From Lunularia cruciata (taxonomy: Eukaryota > Streptophyta > Marchantiopsida > Lunulariales > Lunulariaceae), in contig OX419760.1 in the NCBI GenBank assembly GCA_948567375.1, positions 51,274,001-51,338,000 of the forward strand: DNA of 64,000 nucleotides. Reading direction: 5' to 3'. The notes beneath the pieces were generated by a model, which did no database searches, was not told the origin of the DNA, and saw nothing but the letters and a program-made list of their open reading frames with translations. Of this stretch, positions 56,501 through 64,000 are shown in pieces; positions within the stretch are counted from its first letter, which is position 1, and every line of letters starts with the position of its first letter. Both the position numbers and the translations under genes were made by a program.

Positions 56501-57163
56501 ATCAATCATGGAGATGCATATTGGATATGCATCTCCATGATTGATGCACCTCTGTGGTAGAAGTGACAATGCATTGTTATAGTTTGCTACTCCAAGGTAG
56601 TGATCCACCATTCACCATGAATATGAAACCATTATGTAATTTTTTGTTGTCTAAGTTACCAGCAAAATCATCATCATAGTGCCTTGTTAGTAAAGTAGTA
56701 GCATCTTATCTTCCACTAAATTCTAATCCATAATTCAAAGTACCTTTGACGTAGTTGAAATTCTGTTTATTGCTTCTTAGTGTTGAGGTGAAGGATTAGA
56801 ACTAAACTTTGCCACTATGCTAATAGTATAAGGTATGTTTATCATAGTATACATAGTATACTATGATACACATAATATACATAGTATCATAGTATACATT
56901 AGACATCCTAGTGTTTCTTGGTAGGATGCTCTATCGGGTATTTTCTTCCACATGTAATCAAACATTTGGATCTTCAAGAGTGGAATGAATTTAGTGGAAG
57001 ATAAGATGCTACTACTATACTAACAAGGTACTATGATGATGATTTTGCTGGTAACTTAGATAAAAAAAAATTACATAATGGTTTCATATTCATGGTGAAT
57101 GGTGGATCACTACCTTGGAGTAGCAAACTATAACAATGCATTGTCACTTCTACCACAGAGGTA
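56501..57163. repeat. Large imperfect inverted repeat within copia RNase H
   Basis: The left arm (56548-56724) is close to the reverse complement of the right arm (56987-57163), each about 177 bp. For example, CCACCATTCACCATGAATATG pairs with CATATTCATGGTGAATGGTGG. The right arm is the sense RNase H coding segment and the left arm its inverted copy. A separate perfect 21-bp inverted repeat with a 3-base spacer (56501-56545) sits at the outer left. The loop holds short palindromes such as CATAGTATACATAGTATACTATG. Confidence 0.8.
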
Positions 57164-57515
57164 GAGTTATAGCAACATGTATAGCTTCCAAGGAAGCAAT
57201 ATGGCTTCGCTAGTCACTTAAGGAATTGCAGTTTGGACAAGATGATGCAAGTCCAATGTACAATGACAATAAGAGTACTCTCAAATTGGTATGTAACACA
57301 AAATTACACAATAGAACCAAGCACATAGAGATCTAGTATTATTATGTGAGAGAGAAGAAAGAGAGCAAGGAAAACAAGAGATTGTTTCAGCTAACTCAAC
57401 ACCAACAATCAAATTGCAAACATTTTTACAGAAGCTTTACCAAAGATAAGTTTCACACATTGAGAAGTTTTAGTAGAGTATTACCATTTCTTCAATCAGT
57501 GGGAGTATTGAAATT
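57005..57515 (+). pseudogene. Copia RNase H
   Basis: DDFAGNLDKKKLHNGFIFMV (the D-W-A-G-D box region), GGSLPWSSKL, then IVTSTTEVEL (compare VALSTTEAEY), QYGFASHLRNC-like text, and THRTKHIEI-like text around 57310-57330. It ends with an FLQKLYQR-like sequence before the purine-rich GTGGGAGTA at the LTR border. Confidence 0.78.
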
Positions 57516-58100
57516 GCATTTCAGAGGGTAGTACATATGGCATGTGATAGTTGATGTTAGTATAGCTTATACCATACATTGTAGAAGTTAGGGTTTTCCA
57601 TATAGCCCCAGCGGCATTGCTAGTTAGTTTTAGAGCACCTCTTGCTTGTATATAGGTCTTTACCTTTTAGTGAGAAGAGTTCCTATTCCATAGAGATGCT
57701 ATAAGCATAATCAAAAAAGCTTAAGCAGCAAACAAGAGAGGCAAGGCCAGACAGCACGGTCAAGTGTTCCATTAGTTTAGAACCTGTACACTAGCCTGTA
57801 AGTAGTACATTCCTCTTTTCATGTGGCTAGATTTGCAATGAGAGGAAGTATACAAAGTGCTTTGAGTATCTTCTAGTGTTCTTTGTGTTTGTGATTCATG
57901 TACATATTTGTGTGAGTTTCACAATAATTTTCAATAAGTTACGGATTTCCATTTCACATCTAGCCAAGATGATAGAAGATTATTCTTGGTATGGAATTTT
58001 AGATAGATTCAGATACTAGAATAGATCGTTCAGATCAGAGAGAAAATTGGGATACAATGGGAACAAAGAGCAATGTGAGAAATATAGCACACATTTGAGG
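57508..58100 (+). repeat. Copia right LTR and adjoining repeat (3' limit approximate)
   Basis: It begins TATTGAAATTGCATTTCAGAG after a purine-rich stretch. TAGCTTATACCATACATTG, GAGATGCTATAAGCATAATC and ATTATTCTTGGTATGGAATTTT match the left LTR in order. Similarity fades after ATATAGCACACATTT near 58096. Confidence 0.65.
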
Positions 58101-58153
58101 AGAATAGGCTACTTGCAGGAACAACACCAACACCGAGGGAAATTCTTGAAAAC

Positions 58154-58399
58154 ATGCTTAAGACTTTAAAAGATCTTGGCAAGTAGGGAGACTTAGAGCG
58201 AAACTCTCGTGTTGCATACAGTATCGTTTTTATGCAGTCAGCAACGATGGAGGAAGGAAGGAGCGGTCGTTATTATGCTTAAAGGACTTTAAAAGATATT
58301 GGCAAGTCGCGAGACTTAGAGCGCAACTCCCGTGGCGTATACAGTGTCTTTTTCTATGCAGTAAGTAACCATGGAGGAAGAAAGGAGTGTTCGTTGTAG
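58154..58399. repeat. Tandem duplication, two units of about 122 bp
   Basis: Units 58154-58274 and 58275-58399 both start ATGCTTAA and share ACTTTAAAAGAT-TTGGCAAGT, GACTTAGAGCG-AACTC-CGTG and AACGATGGAGGAAG-type blocks with scattered differences. One strand frame reads SRDLERNSRGVYSVFFYAVS in unit 2 and a similar, stop-broken version in unit 1. No gene is assigned. The rest of 58400-59423 shows nothing recognisable. Confidence 0.75.
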
Positions 58400-59423
58400 G
58401 TGGCAGTTTTCTGGTAGACTGCTCTTCCATCTAACTTGTTAATGGATATGTTCAAGATCTAGATGTCTGAGCAAATAGCTTGATTGAATCGGATGTGCTT
58501 ATGAGGGGGAAGCGAGAGGCACAGTCCATCGCACCTTCGAATCCTAAGAATGGGGCACAGAGTTCCCGAACAACTTCAGAACCGTGACAGGCGAGGGTTT
58601 ACCAGGACTGTAGTCACTCCATCTCATCTGTGCAACATGGTTAGAATGGTGGAAGACACCATTGTGGATCCGGGAATTTTGCAAGAATCCTCCTAAAAAG
58701 TTCGTGATTCACCGATTTGCTTTCCCGTTCCTCGAGAAAGTGCGATACCGATTGCAGAAGGAACTGAAGTCAAACCACAATCATACCGGGGATTTATACA
58801 CCGACCAAGGATAAGCACTGCTGAATGAACAGTCAACATACTTCAGGTGAATCTGTTGAAGGGTGAGAACAGGAATGTGGAATGCACGTGTGCCTACGTT
58901 TTGGTATATAGTAGTTTCAATAGATTCTAACTATTAGGCACGCACTTTAATTAACGACTTATTTAATTAGTGATTTGGTGAATATGTGGGGGTATTATCC
59001 AAAATCAGTGTCAGTCATGCAGAAAGCGCCGTTACATTTTGGATTGGCAAACGTCTGGTTCCTTGAAATGAGTACATCATGCATCAGATCTGCATATGAG
59101 ATCAGATATGCATCGGATCAAGGACTAGAATTTGTCGCGCTCCTGGAACAAAATTGGGAACCAACATATTCAAGTTCAAGTATCCAGGAAATTTGTAACC
59201 GGCCAAGTTCTCACGTAGATTGTACTGTGTAGAAAAAGTAAATTTACTTGACAATTAATGGATCCCACTCTCTTATCACTAATCGTGAAGTAAAGTGCCG
59301 GTGCCTCTCAGAATTTTATTGAAGTTCCGGCCTAGTTAAAATAGAGAAGGAAAATTAGAGAAAAGAAATTTCGAAGAAATTCGAGAGGTTAAGAAGATCA
59401 TATGTTGCTTCTATTCGACACTG

Positions 59424-60731
59424 CTATGTACATGATACTTGATCATATGCTTTAGACCTATGAGAATCTACCCTGGGAACTCTAGGAGTTTGAGCTACTG
59501 GTGCGGAGCGATGTTTGTAGCAAGGTGCAGGTTGAAGTTTAGGCGCCTCTCTGCTAATAGGGATATCCATAGACGATATGTGGTCACATCTTTTCCCTTT
59601 AGAAGGAGACCTATGCAAACCCCCGTAACGAACTGTCAGCATGATACAAACCAGAGTTGCACCAACTGCATGGGCTCCGCACTGAGAGCAAAAAGCATGG
59701 GAATGGTAAGTGCTGACGACCCATATAGTGCTCTGTCTTGAACAAGGGCAGGTGCAACAGGAACGAGCATTGAGAAATTTCAAGCCACAGGTGGAATCAC
59801 ATCCAACTCCCCACTTGCTGTTCAGCTTGTGATCACCGGAATAGAAGGCGGCTGCGGCCATAAACATTTCGGCCATGTATTTGGGGGCCACGATGTTGGT
59901 CGAAGGTTTGCTGCACCCTGTGCAAAACGCATGACGGTGGTGGAAGCTCAGAGCCCAGGTGGACTGCTGATCTAAAGGAGTGCAGCTACATCGAGCCCTG
60001 GAATCCTCATCGGCCCTCTGGACCAGTATCAGCTTTGCAGGATCCCCGATTTCTGGGGGGAAATCTGGTAGATCTGCAATTGGTAGGTGACGATGATTCG
60101 GAGCAGCAGCAGTAGTGAGTTTGGTAGGGGACGCAGCAGCAGGGATCGGAAGGGGTGGTGCCGTCACCTTGGTAGCAGCAGAAACTGTTCCCAATTTCAC
60201 ATTCTTCGTAGACTCTGGCCACTCAATTCCGTAGAATTCCACCTCTTTTCTTAGTCTGAACAGATCCGCATCGGCCATTTTTGGAAGAGCTTCCACACTA
60301 TTGTACCGAAGAAGGCTCAGCATGTTCTGAAATACAGGTTCTTCACAATCAACAACTAAAGGTGGCGAGGGCCGAACTGGAGACGTACCGGCAGAATCGA
60401 ATTTCTCCTTCATGCATTCAATTTTTGTTCTGAAGTAGGATGAATTCTGCAAAGTTTCAGAACTCACTATGTATGGGGCTCTATTTCGACCCACGTAGAT
60501 AGTGATATCAAAATACATCGAAGCAGCTCCTCCTCCTCCGCCTAATGGCAGGCCCATCACTGGTTCTCTTCTCACGTTCTTGTCCAACCATCTGTGCCCA
60601 AGGCCTTTTTCGTTGCGCTCATCCACGAACACATCGGGCGTGTAATTCCTAAGAAACACAGAATGCATGTCTAACCCCGGACCATAACCGTCCAAATCTG
60701 CAGCTGTGTTTCTCGGAGGCATTCTGCTCAT
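59424..60731 (-). CDS. BTB/POZ (KCTD-like T1) domain protein with two Cys/His modules, 435 aa
   Basis: Single intact exon, ATG at 60731, TAG at 59424. An in-frame stop lies a short way upstream with no other Met between, which supports this start. Residues 73-170 look like a BTB fold of the potassium-channel T1/KCTD kind: FDITIYVGRNRAPYIVSSET, NSSYFRTKI, VFQNMLSLLRYNS and LRKEVEFYGIEW. Such domains form oligomers and often link substrates to cullin-3 ubiquitin ligases. Residues 180-235 are Ala/Pro/Thr-rich. Two related modules follow: RCSCTP...HRHAFCTGC (248-273) and CCTCPC...HSHAFCSQC (326-351). Both share a CxC, a QST[IW]-type patch and an HAFCxxC end, and may bind metal. Codons are free of decay, unlike the left of the window, so it may be functional. 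I do not recognise a named orthologue. Confidence 0.8.
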   Translation of the reverse strand: MSRMPPRNTAADLDGYGPGLDMHSVFLRNYTPDVFVDERNEKGLGHRWLDKNVRREPVMGLPLGGGGGAASMYFDITIYVGRNRAPYIVSSETLQNSSYFRTKIECMKEKFDSAGTSPVRPSPPLVVDCEEPVFQNMLSLLRYNSVEALPKMADADLFRLRKEVEFYGIEWPESTKNVKLGTVSAATKVTAPPLPIPAAASPTKLTTAAAPNHRHLPIADLPDFPPEIGDPAKLILVQRADEDSRARCSCTPLDQQSTWALSFHHRHAFCTGCSKPSTNIVAPKYMAEMFMAAAAFYSGDHKLNSKWGVGCDSTCGLKFLNARSCCTCPCSRQSTIWVVSTYHSHAFCSQCGAHAVGATLVCIMLTVRYGGLHRSPSKGKRCDHISSMDIPISREAPKLQPAPCYKHRSAPVAQTPRVPRVDSHRSKAYDQVSCT

Positions 60732-60794
60732 GTGAGGAAGCGATGCTGCATCTCTAACACTTTTATCCAGTTCTCAGTTATGTACCTTTGAATC

Positions 60795-60870
60795 CCACTG
60801 CGATCGAACTCAAGCGCTTGACCCGGAATTCCCCACGGATAGTTGTCTGACTAACCACTGGAGCGAGAGA
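60795..60870 (-). repeat. tRNA-like segment, possible SINE head
   Basis: On the minus strand it reads CGCTCCAGTGGTTAGTC (A-box-like, about 60847-60866) and, some 40-45 bases on, GAGTTCGATCGC (B-box-like, 60800-60811). The spacing suits a Pol III promoter, but a good cloverleaf does not form by eye. It lies just upstream of the BTB gene start. It could be a tRNA-derived SINE or a tRNA relic. Confidence 0.4.
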
Positions 60871-61118
60871 ACACCATGTTCTCTTCGATTGTCACAAAGT
60901 CCTAGGTTGCACAGGAAAGGTCACCGGCATAACTTTCGAGAAAATCTGTATCCGAGGTGTTAATGAGCTACTCTTGAGTCATCATGTACACAGTGAAAAG
61001 ACTCCGCAATGTTTGAATCTTCTTCTTTTGCTTCTCTCACAAGCAAATCGCAGCCTCTTTTGCTCCAATTCAACCGCGACTCTCCCCGACAAACCGTCGA
61101 CACCCAAAACCATCAATA

Positions 61119-61261
61119 ATGAAACAGCAGCATCAGGAGGAGCAGCTCGACTTCTCAGCCATATTCGATCCTTATCAATGTTTCTTTCCTCTCTCTCGAG
61201 TTTCGATCACGCCTTACCACCGCGTCCACCTCCTCCTCTACAACTACCCTCCTTCTACCAG
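61119..61261 (+). CDS. Possible first coding exon of an unidentified gene
   Basis: ATG at 61119 opens a frame starting MKQQHQEEQLDFSAIFDPYQ and ending NYPPSTR at CTACCAG followed by GTAAGG, a strong 5' splice consensus. The frame closes at the TAA inside that splice site, as expected for intron sequence. Upstream is C-rich leader-like sequence. No second exon was found, but plant introns here could be longer than the window. It could instead be chance. Confidence 0.35.
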
Positions 61262-61282
61262 GTAAGGTACTCACCAACATTT

Positions 61283-61309
61283 ATTCATTCATTCATTCAT
61301 TCATTCATC
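61283..61309. repeat. ATTC microsatellite
   Basis: About six tandem ATTC units followed by ATCC units, just inside the putative intron. Confidence 0.9.
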
Positions 61310-61649
61310 CATCCACCCCCTTCGAAATTCCATAACAGCCAGCATGCATGTCTCTTCAAAATCCCGTTTAATATTCTTCAAGTCTTCCCTGTCCTATTTA
61401 ATTTAATTGGAGTTCCTCGGAACTATACATCCACTAACAGTAGCACCCATTTCTCTTTGTCACCTACCTCTCCCCCAATTCTTCACTTCCACCAAACTGA
61501 TCATTCCCCGCCCCACCGCGCACCACACCTCTCACTCACTCTCCCACCAAACATCTTCAGATCCTCCAAACTCCCGGGACTGAATGTATGGATGGGGACC
61601 ATTCATGCATCTACCACTCAGCTAGTGCTTAGACAGAGCGGAATCTGAC

Positions 61650-62700
61650 CACCTTCGCCACGACTCACTCCTGGACACGAACAGCGACCATAGCACCTCT
61701 CAATCTTGTCTCATTAGCACGATTCCCATGTATTTTGACGCGCTAATTAAGACGACCGTCAGTCAGCTTCCACTTTGTCGTTCTCGACTCCTTATGGATT
61801 TTTTCTAATCCTCTTGACAATGTGCAAGTTTTAGGCTCCCCATGACCAAGATTTTACTGCCTTCTGTCCGAAGAAAGGCACTCGGCCCCACCTCACACCC
61901 TCGTGTAAACGACTTGACAGGATATTTCGTCACGATTGGTTGTAAGAAAAGGCATGAAATCCAAGGACTGTTCCCGCACTAAACCATGTAGCATGAATAT
62001 TGGCAGACATGGAACTGCACTTAACGGAAGATAGACCTGTTATCCCAAAGCATTGATGATTGCACCCCATGGATGCCTATGATCTAAATTCCCTATAGTA
62101 CTCAAATCCACAAATTTTGGGTTGTTCGAGCATCAGCCCAGCTCGTGCGAGGACTGGGAACGAAGAATGTTGCCAGACTTTGTCCTGTTCAGTGGATTCT
62201 TAAAGTGTATCATTTAATATTCAGCTCGAAGGTGCATTTGCCCTCGCTTGTTAGATCGATCATTGTGGTGGCATGCAACATTTAAGGCAATTTCAAATAG
62301 AGTTCTTTGAATTTCATCCAAGCTTGTGTTAGGCCTTGACTAATGGTGTGGCCTTTATCTCATTGTGAATATCACTTTATTTTCTAAGGGTGACATTTAT
62401 CCTTCCATTCTTACACTAGTAGTAAGATTCTTACACTAGGTGGTAAGTGAAAGCTCAGTTGGAATATTCCTTTCATGCCTTTTGACATTCTTTCCCTTTG
62501 GGATTCTTTCTCCTCTCGGGAGTGAGTTATTGTTCATAAGATATACAGTTTTGATTCAAAACCGAGCCAAATAGAAAACTGAGAAGTAAAAGAGGAGAGC
62601 GAGTATAAGGCATTGCAAAGAACGAGAGCAAGTACAAGGCTCGGGTAAGAAAGGTGAAGTTGTTGAATTTGAGAATAGAGATCTTCTTGGGTTTACCCGG
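61650..62700. other. No gene recognised
   Basis: Unique-looking sequence with short open stretches only. Near 62410-62450 a short motif (ATTCTTACACTAG-GGTAAG) is duplicated. Nothing else can be supported. Confidence 0.4.
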
Positions 62701-62707
62701 TAAATAG

Positions 62708-62935
62708 ATGGAGGTGTTCTTGATAAAGGTCTTCTAAGGGTATATATATAGATAGGGAAGTGTTTTTGTTAAAGGTCTTTTAAGGTTATATATGATACAT
62801 GGAGTAGAGACGGTGGAGGTGGTGTTGATGAAAGTCTTCTAAGAGTTTATTTTGGTGTATATATAGGGTATGGGGATGTGTTCTTTATAAAGGTATATTT
62901 GATACATGCGGTGGAAGTGTTCTTGATAGAAACAA
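62708..62935 (+). repeat. Degenerate minisatellite
   Basis: A unit of roughly 50-65 bases (GGAGGTGTTCTTGATAAAGG, TCTTCTAAGGGTATATATA) recurs about four times with variation: GTGTTTTTGTTAAAGGTCTTTTAAGG, GTGTTGATGAAAGTCTTCTAAGAG, GTGTTCTTTATAAAGGTATATTTG. Confidence 0.6.
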
Positions 62936-64000
62936 AATATAATGATATATTTGGTACAAGGAGTGAAAATATCTAAGATGTGATAGAAAATGATACTGCC
63001 ATTGTTGTAGCACACCTATGTATGCTTAATGACTGAGAATTTTATATGGTGCTCTAGACTTTAATGAGGGTGGCAAGCAACCCGCCTTAGCTTCTTTCCT
63101 ATGTAAAGATCATTATGTTCACTCTCGAAGAAGACAGTCAAAATGAGTATGAAGATGCACATAAATTTTAATATGAAAAGTACAAAAGCATCAAAGGTTG
63201 GCCATCCTTAACTCCTTATGTTAACCCGAGAAGAAGACCATCAAAACAATGATAAAATTGCATATAATTTCAATCTAAAGGGTACAAATCAAAGGTTTAA
63301 TTTCAAAGCATCAAAAGTTGCCATCTCACATAATAACACTCCTTGCCTTAGATGGTAAAGTTCTTCATTACTGGGTACGCGTGCTCATGCTGGAGACTTT
63401 CCCTGAAAAAGATTGGCAACTATCGCATCAAACAATATATATCTCATATTAATGAAATTACCGTGAACTCCCCCCCCCCCCCCCCCCCCCCTCTCTCTCC
63501 GAGGAGATAGACCAGGCAAGCTCAACCGAAGCTCCATTTGTATCTAGTACATATCGTACCATCTACATCAATGCATCTCCAATAGCCTGGTAGATTCTAA
63601 TAATAGTTAAAGGAATTTTCATTTTCTTCACCTCGAACAACTTTGTTGTCACCCTGCCTTGATTGAAATCATGCAAATCAACGATTATTTTAAAACTGTT
63701 CTGACTCCTTTGTCCAAATAACACTCTAAAATAGATGAATCTTGGAATATCATTATTTATTTATTCTTTATTGATAGAAATAATCGTAACGTAAATATGC
63801 CTATCAAGTTCAGAGTTTTATGACAAAAAAGGAGAGGAATAAATACCTAAAGGTTGAAACGTTTTCTTTTATCTAATAGGGCTTCAACTCGCCCAGAAAT
63901 AAACCCAATTTTGACTTAAATATAGCCTTGGTAAACTTTCTACGTGTGAATTGTAGAGTCCCTCTTGATGTTCATTTCACTTGTCGAATGGCAAAGAGCA
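62936..64000. other. No gene recognised; contains C22 homopolymer
   Basis: No coding frame or RNA gene is visible. A run of 22 C followed by TCTCTCTCC lies at 63470-63491 and beyond. The remainder is AT-rich and unique-looking. Confidence 0.5.
63470..63491. repeat. C22 homopolymer
   Basis: Twenty-two consecutive C on the plus strand (G22 on the minus), followed by a short TC repeat. Confidence 0.95.

Larger units (their letters stand above)
31688..58100 (+). mobile_element. Ty1/copia retrotransposon, decayed, with four nested insertions
   Basis: LTR-like ends (31688 and about 57508) share TTGAAATT-CATTTCAGA starts and a long similar run. Between them, in copia order, are gag, a zinc knuckle, a protease-like stretch, integrase, RT and RNase H, separated by insertions at 32768-36488, 37028-42802, about 43783-53748 and 54005-55797. 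All coding parts are full of stops. The LTR 3' ends are not sharply defined, because similarity continues to a TATAGCACA-like point on both sides. Target duplications were not found. Confidence 0.75.

Noticed and set aside
60795-60870. Functional tRNA gene
   Set aside because: A- and B-box-like sequences are present, but the acceptor and T stems do not pair properly by eye, so I kept it only as a tRNA-like repeat.
60974-61648. Long plus-strand open frame of 224 codons near the right end
   Set aside because: It is low in complexity (Ser/Pro/His-rich), runs through an ATTC microsatellite and shows no domain. A shorter frame inside it with a splice donor is more gene-like.

Overview
This looks like nuclear DNA of a plant with a large, transposon-filled genome. 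A gymnosperm is my best guess, but the sequence does not prove it. The support is the stacking of LTR retrotransposons inside one another, heavy C-to-T decay of their reading frames, and about 58 kb of repeats before one intact single-exon gene appears at the right end. I see no bacterial-type operons, rRNA, intact tRNA or CRISPR.

Layout. Bases 1-3472 hold decayed Ty3/gypsy material: an integrase remnant, a polypurine tract, a short LTR and a tRNA-Asp-type primer site. Bases 3473-28356 are one long LTR-like element (LORF family 1), split by a Ty3/gypsy element at 4793-26475. That gypsy element carries gag, protease, a cytosine-5 DNA methyltransferase domain, reverse transcriptase/RNase H and integrase, and ends in a PHD finger. 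It is itself interrupted by LORF copies at 9224-12925 and 17555-25091 (the latter holding another at 19492-23296) and by a solo LTR at 14794-15484. Bases 28357-29300 are a chromovirus tail. About 31688-58100 is a decayed Ty1/copia element. It is interrupted by a LORF copy (32768-36488), a full-length chromovirus (37028-42802, TSD CAAAC), a divergent LORF family 2 element (about 43783-53748, itself holding a pyrimidine-rich tract and a LORF family 1 copy at 48074-51827), and a deleted LORF copy (54005-55797).

LORF elements. About ten copies or fragments share TG...CA ends, and five have perfect 5-bp target duplications. The long copies are about 3.7 kb, have no pol genes, and carry one reading frame of about 800-850 codons for an acidic coiled-coil protein. 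The short copy at 2597 lies between a gypsy polypurine tract and a primer binding site, so I infer that the family is the LTR of a Tat/Athila-like gypsy and that the long copies are mostly solo LTRs that encode a protein.

Right end. From about 58100 the sequence is more complex. It holds a tandem duplication, a 435-residue BTB-domain protein gene on the minus strand (59424-60731), a tRNA-like/SINE-like segment, a possible first exon (61119-61261), and simple repeats including C22.

The two strongest findings are the gypsy element that joins a DNA methyltransferase and a PHD finger to its polyprotein, and the LTRs that carry a conserved protein frame. The methyltransferase element also has a circularly permuted LTR arrangement with its outer ends at an internal palindrome. 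All retroelement genes here look inactive. No alignment or database search could be run, so family assignments rest on motif reading.
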